From Candidatus Parcubacteria bacterium (lineage in GTDB: Bacteria > Patescibacteriota > Patescibacteriia > Patescibacteriales > UBA12075), in contig JAGLJW010000006.1 of the NCBI GenBank assembly GCA_023142215.1, forward strand, positions 1 through 32,373: a stretch of 32,373 nt of DNA, in the 5' to 3' direction. Of the stretch, positions 1 to 9,746 are shown in pieces. The notes below the pieces were generated by a model. It was not told the DNA's origin and did no database searches. It saw nothing but the letters and a program-made list of their open reading frames with translations. Within the stretch, counting starts at the first letter, position 1; each line of letters starts with the position of its first letter. The position numbers and the translations under genes were made by a program.

Positions 1-710
1 ATACATTCACTATCCAATTTTTTTAATATACATTCCTGCCCAAGATTCCAATATATTAATCTTTTATTTTTAGAATCATACTTTAATATACTTTCATAAT
101 TTACAGGACAATTCGTATCAGCTAAACTCTTTCCATCACCTTGAATTACTATTGAAAAAATTCCATCTCTTGTTTTATTTTTATTATAAGTACAGGATTC
201 TCCAAAATTTTTCTTAATAAAATTTCCAAGCTCATCATCATTATCAACATTTACTACTCTCAGATGCCAAGGTGTTAATATTTCACTTTCATCTCTATTG
301 ATAATGTTATATGAATTCAATTCTTTTTCACATGATTCTTTATTATAAAAATACTGTTCTCTTAAATAAAAATTGCCATTTTTGGAAAAGACATCATACG
401 GAACAAAAAATGAATTCTTAGTTTCAACGTTACATTCTTTATAATTTCCATCCCAATATTTTATATAGGCTACAGCATATACAGGGTATTTAAATTCAAA
501 TCCATATTCCTCACTACTATAAGTTTTCCAATCATCATAATCAACGTTGTTTTGATTTTCCTGAGTTGAACTAGATACTTTTTGTGTTATAGTAGAATTA
601 TCTATTGGCTTTGTTGTGTTATTAATTTCGCTATTATTAGACACTTCTTCCTTTTTACAGCCAGTCAATAGTATTGATAAACTCAGAATTATAATTATTA
701 AATATTTCAT
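1..710 (-). CDS. Lipoprotein, C-terminally truncated by window edge; paralog of 854..1627
   Basis: Reverse-strand reading from CAT at 708-710 gives MKYLIIIILSLSILLTGCKKEE..., a lipobox (LTGC) nearly identical to the next gene; open to the window start. Confidence 0.8.
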   Translation of the reverse strand, partial: MKYLIIIILSLSILLTGCKKEEVSNNSEINNTTKPIDNSTITQKVSSSTQENQNNVDYDDWKTYSSEEYGFEFKYPVYAVAYIKYWDGNYKECNVETKNSFFVPYDVFSKNGNFYLREQYFYNKESCEKELNSYNIINRDESEILTPWHLRVVNVDNDDELGNFIKKNFGESCTYNKNKTRDGIFSIVIQGDGKSLADTNCPVNYESILKYDSKNKRLIYWNLGQECILKKLDSEC

Positions 711-853
711 TTATTTTGTCTTAATCTTTAATATTTCTAAATATATATTATATTTTTAATATTGTCAATGTTAGCAAAAAATCACAAAAAACAGCTAATC
801 AAAAATACAAAAATTTACATTTTATACCTCCTCTTGATTTATTTGATTTTCTA

Positions 854-1627
854 TCATTCAATTTCTATATTTTCTAAAATTATATAAAATAATTTTTTGT
901 AATAGTCCCTTTTCTCACTCATATTGTTCCATACTACATCAAAATGATACATTTTATTATTTTTTATAATATATGCATCTGGATATTTACCACAAGATTT
1001 ATTAGTATCATCAATAACTAAAAATTTATTATCATCTTTCATAACAAATCTTGCTTCACATTCTCCTGTTTCTGAAGACTCATGACAAACTTCCATGATA
1101 CTATTAAATGTTTTTTCTTTCTTCTTGTAAATTACAATTCTAAAACTCATACCTTCTTTAGGAGGAAAAGGACCCCCAAGTGTGCATGATGTATGTACAT
1201 CTTTTGCTGTATTTTTAATATCGATAGCACTAATTAAATTATTATCTTCGTCCCAATACCTATAATCATTCCACGTTTTCCCAGAATCTTTATCAATAAA
1301 AACATTCCACTCTTTTGGATATTTAACAGAATAACCTAATTCTTTATTTTTATATGTTTTCCAATCACTGATATCAAGTTTTGTTTTATATTCATTTGGT
1401 GTAATTTCTTTTGATTCTTCTATTTTTATATCAATAATCTTATCTTCAATATCTTGATTTTCATTTTCAATAGTAGAAGATGCTTTCACTGTGTCTTGTT
1501 GTTTTATGGTATTATTATCTGATATTTTTGGTTTATTATCATCAATATTATTAATTATTGGCTCTTCTTTTTTGCAACCAGTTAATAATATTGATAAACT
1601 TAAAATTGTAATTATTAAATATTTCAT
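854..1627 (-). CDS. Putative lipoprotein of unknown function
   Basis: 257-aa ORF; signal peptide and lipobox LSLSILLTGC. Confidence 0.85.
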   Translation of the reverse strand: MKYLIITILSLSILLTGCKKEEPIINNIDDNKPKISDNNTIKQQDTVKASSTIENENQDIEDKIIDIKIEESKEITPNEYKTKLDISDWKTYKNKELGYSVKYPKEWNVFIDKDSGKTWNDYRYWDEDNNLISAIDIKNTAKDVHTSCTLGGPFPPKEGMSFRIVIYKKKEKTFNSIMEVCHESSETGECEARFVMKDDNKFLVIDDTNKSCGKYPDAYIIKNNKMYHFDVVWNNMSEKRDYYKKLFYIILENIEIE

Positions 1628-1781
1628 TTGTTTTATTTTAATCTTTAATATCTCAAATATATATTATATTCTTAAATTTGTCAATATTAGCAATATATTA
1701 GCAAACTTATAACCATATTTCACATTCTTTGAAAATTTACTATGATATAAACAAAAATTAATTTTAGATTAAAGAACATTT

Positions 1782-1798
1782 TTAATCTTTTCTTAATC
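1782..1798 (+). promoter_or_regulatory. Candidate OmpR/PhoB-type direct-repeat box upstream of the response regulator
   Basis: TTAATC-N5-TTAATC (11-bp period) about 50 bp upstream of the ATG at 1848. Confidence 0.4.
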
Positions 1799-1847
1799 AT
1801 GTTAATATACAATTAAAATATTATTAATTTATTAAAATATAAAAAAT

Positions 1848-2543
1848 ATGACAATATTAGTTGTTGAAGATGAAATCAAAATTTCACGCTTCATTAAAAA
1901 AGGTTTAGAGATGGAACACTATACTGTAGAAATTGCCTATGATGGACAAGACGGTTATGAAATGGCAGAATTAAATTCTTATGACCTTATAATTCTTGAT
2001 ATTATGCTTCCTAAAATGAGTGGAATTGAAATGTGTAGAAAATTACGATTAGCAAAAGTTGACACTCCTGTAATCATGCTTACCGCCAGAGATACTATAG
2101 AAGACAGGGTAAAAGGTCTTGATGCTGGAGCTGACGATTATTTAACTAAACCATTTGCATTTGGAGAATTAGTTGCCAGAATTAGAGCTTTGTTACGAAG
2201 AGAAAAAACAGTGAAAACAACCGAATTACAAATTGATGATTTAAAACTAAATCCAGCAACTCATGAAGTATATCGTAATAACAAAGAAATTCAATTATCA
2301 TCTAAAGAATATAGGCTCCTTGATTATATGATGCGTAGACCTGGATATGTCTGTACTAGAACCATGATTGGGGAACATATTTGGGGTTATAATTTCAAAG
2401 ATGACTCTAATGTTATTGATGTGTATATTAGTTATTTACGAAAAAAAATTGATCAAGGATTTAGAAATAAATTGATTCACACCATCAGAGACGTTGGATA
2501 CAAAATCAAAGATAAGACTGTTAAAAAAGTTGTAAAAAAATAA
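1848..2543 (+). CDS. OmpR/PhoB-family DNA-binding response regulator
   Basis: Receiver (VVEDE, DIMLP, TAR, KPF) plus winged-helix C-terminus ending VRDVGYKI-like (HTIRDVGYKI). Confidence 0.95.
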   Translation: MTILVVEDEIKISRFIKKGLEMEHYTVEIAYDGQDGYEMAELNSYDLIILDIMLPKMSGIEMCRKLRLAKVDTPVIMLTARDTIEDRVKGLDAGADDYLTKPFAFGELVARIRALLRREKTVKTTELQIDDLKLNPATHEVYRNNKEIQLSSKEYRLLDYMMRRPGYVCTRTMIGEHIWGYNFKDDSNVIDVYISYLRKKIDQGFRNKLIHTIRDVGYKIKDKTVKKVVKK

Positions 2544-2573
2544 ATTTAATTGTTTATATTTTTTAAAATTAAA

Positions 2574-4178
2574 ATGACTTCAATTTTTAAAAAAACCATA
2601 GATAAGTTCAGAAATCAATATGAACAAATATTTGATACTATTCAGGATGGAATTTGTGTGATTAATAAGAATCGTAGAATTGTAAATTGTAATAAAACTT
2701 TTGCATTGGAAGTAAATATGCCAACTGAAGAAATAATCGGAAAAAAATGCAACGAAATTTTACCAAAGTACGACGATAATCTTTTTAAGCTTCACTGTAA
2801 AAATCAACAGTGTGAAATTGAATGTCAATCATCAAAAATTATTAACAACGAAATTCCTAAAAGTTTTATATTGGAAAAAATAGATAAGAATAATAAAAAA
2901 CATTATCACAGAATAAATATTTTTCCTGCTAAAGATAATAAAGGAAATATTTTTCAAACCGTCTTAATAATTAAAGATATTACTGAAAGAGAAACTGCAT
3001 TAAAAAAAATCAAAAAAATAAATAAATTCAATAGTCTTATTTTAGATAATGCTCCTGTAAGTATAATGACTTTAAACAAAAAAGGAGATATTACTAGTGT
3101 TAATAAATATATTAAACAAATAACAGGAAGTGAATTTCCAAAAAATAGCAATATCTTTAAAACACACTTAATTCAAAAAGAGGGATTAATAAAAAATTAT
3201 AAAAAACTCTTAACGAATGGTACTCCTTTTTCAAAAGATAACTGCGTTTATCATAAGCATGATGCAAATAAAACAAAAAAATATTTAAATATAGTTGCTG
3301 TGCCACTTTTAAGTGGCAATAAAAAAGTTGATGGAGCACTTTCCATGGCGGTTGATAATACTGAATCAGTATTGACTAAAGAAAAAATAGAAGAATTAAA
3401 TCGTGATTTAGAACGAAAAGTAATTCATAGAACTAAACAACTTGATAATGTTAACAAAAAACTCAAAACTGTTCTTGAATTAAAATCAAAATTTATATCT
3501 GATGCATCACATGAACTTCGCACTCCGCTAACAATAATTCAAGGAAATCTTGATTTAACAATTCAAGAGATATTAAATAAAAACCGAAAAGTTCCTGAAA
3601 TGTTTACTTTGATAAATAAGGAAATAAAAAGAATGACTGGTATATTGAGCGATTTAACAACTTTAACAAACGCTGACGCTGATAGTGAAATTATAAACAA
3701 TGAAGACATAAATTTAGAATCACTAATCAACACAGTCGGCAATGCTCTTACTGCGGTAGCTAACAAGAAAAATATTGAAATTAAATATAGGAAAAGTCCA
3801 AAAAATTTAATTGTAAAAGGAGATGAGGTGCAACTAGAAAAGCTCTTGTTTAACATTATGAGAAATTCTATAAAATATACCGACAAAAATGGCTGGATAA
3901 AATTCTGGACAGAGCGTGGCGATTCAGAAGCTAGAATTGTAATTAAAGATAATGGAATCGGTATTCCTGAATCAGACCTACCTTATATCTTTGAACGTTT
4001 TTATCGAGTTGATAAAGCTAGATCAAGAAGTGAGGGTGGTACAGGGCTTGGATTGTCAATCTGTAAATGGATTGCTGAAGCACATAAAGGATATATTAGC
4101 GTTGAAAGCAAACAAGATATCGGCTCAAAATTTACCCTTCATTTACCTTATAATTTTAGGAAGCATGGAATATTATAA
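2574..4178 (+). CDS. PAS-domain sensor histidine kinase
   Basis: Tandem PAS-like region, H-box SHELRTPL, N-box, G-boxes DNGIGIP / GGTGLGLSI; the ORF track starts at 2550 but ATG 2574 (MTSIFKK) is more plausible. Confidence 0.93.
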   Translation: MTSIFKKTIDKFRNQYEQIFDTIQDGICVINKNRRIVNCNKTFALEVNMPTEEIIGKKCNEILPKYDDNLFKLHCKNQQCEIECQSSKIINNEIPKSFILEKIDKNNKKHYHRINIFPAKDNKGNIFQTVLIIKDITERETALKKIKKINKFNSLILDNAPVSIMTLNKKGDITSVNKYIKQITGSEFPKNSNIFKTHLIQKEGLIKNYKKLLTNGTPFSKDNCVYHKHDANKTKKYLNIVAVPLLSGNKKVDGALSMAVDNTESVLTKEKIEELNRDLERKVIHRTKQLDNVNKKLKTVLELKSKFISDASHELRTPLTIIQGNLDLTIQEILNKNRKVPEMFTLINKEIKRMTGILSDLTTLTNADADSEIINNEDINLESLINTVGNALTAVANKKNIEIKYRKSPKNLIVKGDEVQLEKLLFNIMRNSIKYTDKNGWIKFWTERGDSEARIVIKDNGIGIPESDLPYIFERFYRVDKARSRSEGGTGLGLSICKWIAEAHKGYISVESKQDIGSKFTLHLPYNFRKHGIL

Positions 4179-4214
4179 TAAATTTAATTTAAGTTTTTTA
4201 AATATAATAAAAAA

Positions 4215-4240
4215 GCCAACCTTTTACTATTGAGGTTGGC
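4215..4240. terminator. Bidirectional hairpin terminator between convergent genes
   Basis: GCCAACCT...AGGTTGGC with A/T-rich flanks. Confidence 0.7.
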
Positions 4241-4252
4241 GTACAATACTTT

Positions 4253-4723
4253 TTACGCAAGAATTGCAGAAATAATCGCTTCTGCAACTTTTTTTCCATC
4301 AACCTTAGCTACAGCTTTCAATTTCCACATTTTAGAACTTTTTTGCAATACCTGGATAGAATAAACAAGCTTATCTCCAGGAACAACTTTCTTGCGGAAT
4401 TTAGCTTTATCAATTCCACTGAAATATGCTTTTTTTCCTTCAAGCGCATTATTATTACTTAAAGAATACAAAACAGCGGCCGATTGAGCCATTCCTTCAA
4501 TAATTAATACTCCTGGCATTACTGGTTCATCAGGAAAATGACCCTGCAAAAATGGTTCACCAATCGTAACACACTTAGTGCACATTATGCTACCATTTGG
4601 ATTAAATTCAATTACTCGGTCAATCATCACGAATGGAGGGCGGTGTGGAATTAATTTCAAAATATCATTGATGTCCAAAATTTCATTAGGCTTTGTTTCA
4701 CGAATACCAGGAATATCACGCAT
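4253..4723 (-). CDS. fabZ: 3-hydroxyacyl-ACP dehydratase FabZ
   Basis: IPHRPPFVMIDRV, GHFPDEPVMPGVLIIEGMAQ motifs; upstream AAGGAG. Confidence 0.95.
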   Translation of the reverse strand: MRDIPGIRETKPNEILDINDILKLIPHRPPFVMIDRVIEFNPNGSIMCTKCVTIGEPFLQGHFPDEPVMPGVLIIEGMAQSAAVLYSLSNNNALEGKKAYFSGIDKAKFRKKVVPGDKLVYSIQVLQKSSKMWKLKAVAKVDGKKVAEAIISAILA

Positions 4724-4782
4724 TTTTCTTCTCCTTTTCTTATTTTTTTTATTGCCTATATTGGCATGATAAAAAGATCAAT

Positions 4783-5340
4783 TTATTTCAAAATATCAAC
4801 TTGGGCATATTTTACACCTAATTCTCTTGCCTCTGTTTTTTCTATCATCCAAACATCAACTCTACTTGTATATCTTTTATTCATTCTGTCTCTAACAACA
4901 AAAACTCTATCACCAAACAATTCTGGGATTTGTACTTTTGTACCAAAACGTAAAAAATTGGCTGCTATTGTATCTTCTATACCATGTTCACAAACATTAA
5001 AACCATTAGCCGTAATACACGGCGTACTGTCACATTGTGCAACTTCAGAATTATAAGCTGTAATTGTATAATAAGCACTTCTTAAAATTTTCGAATCAGC
5101 ACCTTCGGGCAATGTATTTGGGAAACTTAGTTTTGAATAATCATTTTTCAATCCAAAATTTGTAATTAAATTAATAAATTCTTTTGAATTATTAACGTCA
5201 CTAGCAAATATTGGAGCTGGAAAAAATACATTATCAAACAAAAAAATACAAATCAAAATAAATACTATTTTTTTAATGGTTTCTTTCTTTAAAAACCTAA
5301 ATGTATAAATAAGCATAATAAATTTATAATTTAAAAACAT
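4783..5340 (-). CDS. 3D-domain (RlpA/MltA-like beta-barrel) exported protein
   Basis: N-terminal hydrophobic segment; C-terminal AYNSEVAQCDSTPCITANG...VVRDRMNKRYTSRVDVWM. Confidence 0.75.
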   Translation of the reverse strand: MFLNYKFIMLIYTFRFLKKETIKKIVFILICIFLFDNVFFPAPIFASDVNNSKEFINLITNFGLKNDYSKLSFPNTLPEGADSKILRSAYYTITAYNSEVAQCDSTPCITANGFNVCEHGIEDTIAANFLRFGTKVQIPELFGDRVFVVRDRMNKRYTSRVDVWMIEKTEARELGVKYAQVDILK

Positions 5341-5543
5341 TAATTAAGGTAAATAAAAATCCCTGTATTTTAATACAGAAGATTTCAGTTCTTCCTTTTT
5401 AGCATACTTTTCAAAAAAAGTCAACATTGACAAGCTAAATATATACTAAAAATTACTAGAATTAGCTATATTTCTTTATTTTTTATAACGCTAATTTCAT
5501 ACAAAAAAGGACGGTTTTTTATTCCATCCTTTTTTTAAATATT

Positions 5544-6122
5544 TTAATCAAAAATCTCAACATTAAACTCTTTTAGCACCTGCACAAGCTTGAATAATGG
5601 CAATCCAACAACATTATTATAATCACCATCAATCTTTTTAACAAAAATTACACCGAGTCCTTGAACTCCAAAAGCGCCAGCTTTATCTAATGGTTCACCA
5701 GTTTTGATATAATTATCAATTTCTTGCTCTTTAAGATTTTTAATAAATACTTTTGTAGTAACAGCTTTGGAAATTTCCTTTTTTGTACTCGCATCAATTA
5801 CTGTAAAACCTGTAATCACTTTTAAAGTTTTACCACTAATACTTTGTAATGTTATTTTTGCCTGTTTTGACGTATGAGGTTTTCCAAGTACTTTTTTATC
5901 AAGAGTAATAAATGTATCGGCTGCAATTACCAAACCTGTTTTAATATTTTTAATCACGGCTTTTGCTTTGCCTCTTGATAAATACTTCGCCAATTCGGTT
6001 GGTTTCATTTTTAAAGTCATATCCTCTTTATAATTAGAAGAACAAACTTTAAACTCTAATCCAATTTGCTTTAGCAATTGCTTTCTTCTTGGAGAAGTTG
6101 AAGCTAAATAAATTTTTTGCAT
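5544..6122 (-). CDS. maf: Maf-like nucleotide pyrophosphatase
   Basis: LASTSPRRKQLLKQIG, AADTFITLDKKVLGKP, TGEPLDKAGAFGVQG motifs. Confidence 0.95.
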   Translation of the reverse strand: MQKIYLASTSPRRKQLLKQIGLEFKVCSSNYKEDMTLKMKPTELAKYLSRGKAKAVIKNIKTGLVIAADTFITLDKKVLGKPHTSKQAKITLQSISGKTLKVITGFTVIDASTKKEISKAVTTKVFIKNLKEQEIDNYIKTGEPLDKAGAFGVQGLGVIFVKKIDGDYNNVVGLPLFKLVQVLKEFNVEIFD

Positions 6123-6140
6123 AATTTTAATATTCTTTCT

Positions 6141-6167
6141 GAACTGTTTCCAAAATGGAAACAGTTT
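6141..6167. other. Intergenic hairpin
   Basis: AACTGTTTCC-aaaat-GGAAACAGTT followed by T-tract on the + strand. Confidence 0.5.
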
Positions 6168-6335
6168 CTTTTTTGGAAGTTTGATAAATTATTATTTCCC
6201 CTTTATTTTGTTGTTTTGTTTTCATATATTATGCTTCTTTCAAAAATTCTATCTAGCCCAATTCCAGCTCTTTAAACAAGTCCAATTTTTTCTAAAATTT
6301 ATCTTTTAAAATTTTTTTATGTAATGTCATAAAAA

Positions 6336-7295
6336 TCAAAATGGATAATCCAATGCTGTCCAATCCCATAATGGCTTTGGCAAATTATTTTCCAATACAA
6401 CTTTTGGAATGTAATAATTCTTTTCGTATTTTTTCAATCCAACCGTTTTACAGCCAAAGGAACCTCTAATATAATGACTTTTGTGATTATCCCAAATAGC
6501 TTCAAATCTAAAACCAAACTGTGCGTAAAACATAACTACAACTGCACTAACTGCGGTAACTGCATTTATTAAGGTTGCGAACTGAAGATTGTTTTCTCTA
6601 TCATGTTTCGTTTTATTGTACGCGTCATACCAACTTAAAGATTTAGTTGGTTTGTTCACATCCCAGTCTATAAACGGCATCAGACCACAGAAAGATGGGT
6701 ACGCCACAAGATCCATTTGGTATCCATCTAAAAACATTGGCTCTTTCAATTTAACAAAATTATTTGTCGTAAATGCTCCATTTGAAGAATATTTATTTTC
6801 TCTCAAAACTGCCGTCCATGATGATTCTACTTCCATACATGCCAACAATAAAATTTCTCTTATTTTATGTCCATAGGTTAACAAATTTGACTCTGTTGGT
6901 TCAACCGTCTCAAATAATTCTTCTAATTTATTGAGTAATATTTTTAGTGAAACAAAAGATTGGTTTATTTTTTCTTGCGATATAGCTTTGTAAAAATTAC
7001 CATTGCAAACAAGAGGCCTCCATATTCTCTTATAAAAAGTTCCTGGTATATATTTTGATTCTACGGAATTAGTATCGCCGAAACTTTTTTCAACCCAGTC
7101 TCTAATATTGGAAATGGATGAATTGGGTATTTTTATAAAATGAATACTCCCACCATGATTAATGCCCGAGGCAAAAAAGGCATTTTCACTTTCAAATGCA
7201 ACTCCCTGTTCGTGTTGAAAGTTGAAACATTGATCAAAAAATAAACCTTGTTTTGCTTTTGGGTAATATTTATTTTGGAAATAAAATACTTTCAT
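6336..7295 (-). CDS. Conserved hypothetical protein
   Basis: 319-aa ORF ending in TGA; no family confidently recognised. Confidence 0.8.
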   Translation of the reverse strand: MKVFYFQNKYYPKAKQGLFFDQCFNFQHEQGVAFESENAFFASGINHGGSIHFIKIPNSSISNIRDWVEKSFGDTNSVESKYIPGTFYKRIWRPLVCNGNFYKAISQEKINQSFVSLKILLNKLEELFETVEPTESNLLTYGHKIREILLLACMEVESSWTAVLRENKYSSNGAFTTNNFVKLKEPMFLDGYQMDLVAYPSFCGLMPFIDWDVNKPTKSLSWYDAYNKTKHDRENNLQFATLINAVTAVSAVVVMFYAQFGFRFEAIWDNHKSHYIRGSFGCKTVGLKKYEKNYYIPKVVLENNLPKPLWDWTALDYPF

Positions 7296-7298
7296 ATA

Positions 7299-7624
7299 TT
7301 AAATGTTAACCTCCGCCACTTTAGTCGTATCATTCCAAAAAATATCCACGACCTTAACAGCAATTTTAATTTTACCTTTTGGAATTTCTTTAGGTGATGT
7401 AGTAAGCTCAAGGGTTCTATCTTTTTTAGTTCTAAAAGATTGCCATTCATTTTCAAAAATATAATTTCCAGTCCATTCTTCTTTTTCTTCCTTGTCTTTA
7501 TTAATAACTTTTATTATTTCTTTTTTACTTTCAAAATCAAAACCAACTGACCAATAATCAATCCGGTCTGTCCTTTTTTTTCTACAGCTTTTTTATCAAA
7601 TACCTCTCGAGGTATTACTTTAAA
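7299..7624 (-). pseudogene. C-terminal remnant of a DNA methyltransferase-like protein
   Basis: ATG-less reading ...VIPREVFDKKAVEKK/(frameshift)/RTDRIDYWSVGFDFESKKEIIKV...KIKIAVKVVDIFWNDTTKVAEVNI*; the ending resembles C-termini of adenine-specific methyltransferases. Confidence 0.5.
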
Positions 7625-7678
7625 TAATTAAACTACCAACACGGATCATCATTGCATAATTGCCTGTTGATATTATCT

Positions 7679-9601
7679 TTAAATTTTAATTACAACTGGT
7701 AAAACCATTGGTCTTCTTTTGGTCTGAGAAAATAAATATTGTCCAATTTCATTTCTGATTTTGTTTTTAATATGATCATCATCAATAGCTTTCATTCCAC
7801 CACCTGCTCCCATTTGAGCAATTTCCTTAGCTTTCATTCTAGTAGTTTCAATTAATTTCCTATTTTCTTTCATATATACAAAACCTCTGGAAATAATATC
7901 TGGATTGCCAATAGTCTTTCCCGTTTTAGAGTCAATTGTAGTAATAACTACAATCATTCCGTCATCAGCCATTACTCTTCTGTCGCGTAAAACAATATTT
8001 GAAATATCGCCAACTCCAAGTCCGTCAACAAAAACATAGTCAGCTGGAATCTTTTTATTTGTTAATTTTGCTACAACTTTATTTTTCAACTTTTCCAATT
8101 CAACAGTTTGACCATTATCAGCTACAAAAATATTTTCTTCTGGTATTCCAACTTGCTTAGCTAGAGATGCATGAGCCTCAAGCATAAAACGATTTGCTTC
8201 AATTGGCATAAAAAATTCTGGCTTTAATAATCTAAGCATCAATTTTAAATCCTCTTGTTTCGCATGACCGCCAGCATGAACATCCATCATTTTGTAATGA
8301 ATAATATTACCACCTTGTCGCACTATCATATCCTTTAAAGACTGAATAGTTCTCTCATTTCCTGGAATAACAGACGATGAAAATATAATAGTATCACCTT
8401 TTTTAATTCTAATAGTACGGTGCTCACCATTTACAACACGCATTAAAAAAGCATTTGATTCACCTTGTGCACCAGTTCCAATAACTACAACTTTACTATC
8501 AGGTGTCCTTTTTATATCCGGATCTCTCATTAAAATACGAGGATTAAATTTTAAATAACCAATCTTGTGAGCAATTTCAACATTATCATTCATTGATCTG
8601 CCTTGTAAATAAATTCTTCTTCCATGTTTAGCAGCTAAATCAAAAAGTTTTTGTAAACGTGAAAGTTGAGAAGCAAAAGTTCCAATAATAATTCGTCCGC
8701 TAATGCCATCAAAAATATTATCAATTTCATCACCAATATGCGACTCTGAAACCTGATAACCAGGACTAATCGCATCTGTTGAATCAGACATTAGCAACAT
8801 TACACCTTCTCCTCCAATTTGGGCAATTCTATTTAAATCTGCTGGTTTATCATTTACGGGAGAATAATCTATTTTAAAATCCCCTGTATGAATAACTGTT
8901 CCTATTGGCGTATTCACAATTATTGCAAAACAATCAGGAATTGAATGATTAACACGTAAAAATTCCACTCTGAAATTTTTCCCCATTCGCACTTTACTAT
9001 TTTCATCAATTTCAGAAATAGCTAAACGTGGACACTTTCTATGTTCTTCACATCTTTTTTTAATCAATCCAGCAGTCAATTTACCAGTAAACATTGGAGG
9101 ATTTTTAAGCGGTCCCATTAAATGCGGAATTGCTCCAATATGATCTAAATGACCATGGGTAATAACAACACCTTTAATCCAAGATTCTTTTCCTTTCAAA
9201 TATTCTATATTTGGAATAATATAATCAATTCCTGGCATATCCTCTTCTGGAAATTGAATACCCATATCAATTATAATAATTTCTTGTTCGTATTCAATCA
9301 AGCTCATATTTCTACCAACTTCTTCAAGTCCGCCAAGTACAATTACTTTTAATTTACCTTTTTCAAAAATATTTTTAGTAGGAATTGTTTTTTTAACTAC
9401 TTGTCTTGTGCTGGTTGGCAAAAAACTTCTTTGTTTTGTTTTTATATCAGTTCTTATTTTATTGTAAGAAGCTGAAGTTTTATTAATTACTTTTTTTTGT
9501 TTGTCATCACTTCTAACTACAGCAGCACTATTCTGCTGAGCTTGTGATTTATATTTTTTTATCATTTTTAAAATAGTTAATAAATAAATCTGTGTTTTCA
9601 A
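7679..9601 (-). CDS. rnj: Ribonuclease J
   Basis: Metallo-beta-lactamase HGHLDHIGAIP, beta-CASP features, HVSGHA-like DVHAGGHA; ~640 aa. Confidence 0.93.
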   Translation of the reverse strand: MKTQIYLLTILKMIKKYKSQAQQNSAAVVRSDDKQKKVINKTSASYNKIRTDIKTKQRSFLPTSTRQVVKKTIPTKNIFEKGKLKVIVLGGLEEVGRNMSLIEYEQEIIIIDMGIQFPEEDMPGIDYIIPNIEYLKGKESWIKGVVITHGHLDHIGAIPHLMGPLKNPPMFTGKLTAGLIKKRCEEHRKCPRLAISEIDENSKVRMGKNFRVEFLRVNHSIPDCFAIIVNTPIGTVIHTGDFKIDYSPVNDKPADLNRIAQIGGEGVMLLMSDSTDAISPGYQVSESHIGDEIDNIFDGISGRIIIGTFASQLSRLQKLFDLAAKHGRRIYLQGRSMNDNVEIAHKIGYLKFNPRILMRDPDIKRTPDSKVVVIGTGAQGESNAFLMRVVNGEHRTIRIKKGDTIIFSSSVIPGNERTIQSLKDMIVRQGGNIIHYKMMDVHAGGHAKQEDLKLMLRLLKPEFFMPIEANRFMLEAHASLAKQVGIPEENIFVADNGQTVELEKLKNKVVAKLTNKKIPADYVFVDGLGVGDISNIVLRDRRVMADDGMIVVITTIDSKTGKTIGNPDIISRGFVYMKENRKLIETTRMKAKEIAQMGAGGGMKAIDDDHIKNKIRNEIGQYLFSQTKRRPMVLPVVIKI

Positions 9602-9746
9602 ATTTACAATTAACTTGTTAATAAGAGATTATCATTAAATAAATTAAATTTTAACGACAATCTCAATAAAACTATTATCAGAATTATTTAGCAACAGTTC
9701 TTCTATAGAGTTATTATTTTTTTAATTATTATAAGAAGTGGAATTA

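Noticed and set aside
1491-1712. ORF 73 aa on + strand
   Set aside because: Antisense to the lipoprotein start region; low-complexity hydrophobic translation, no start signal.
2954-3886. Three - strand ORFs inside the histidine kinase
   Set aside because: Antisense shadows of a well-supported kinase gene.
6336-7295. HEPN ribonuclease assignment (KHDRE motif)
   Set aside because: The Rx4-6H HEPN signature is not present in the right form; left as hypothetical.
9149-9352. ORF on + strand inside RNase J
   Set aside because: Antisense shadow ORF; no recognisable domain.
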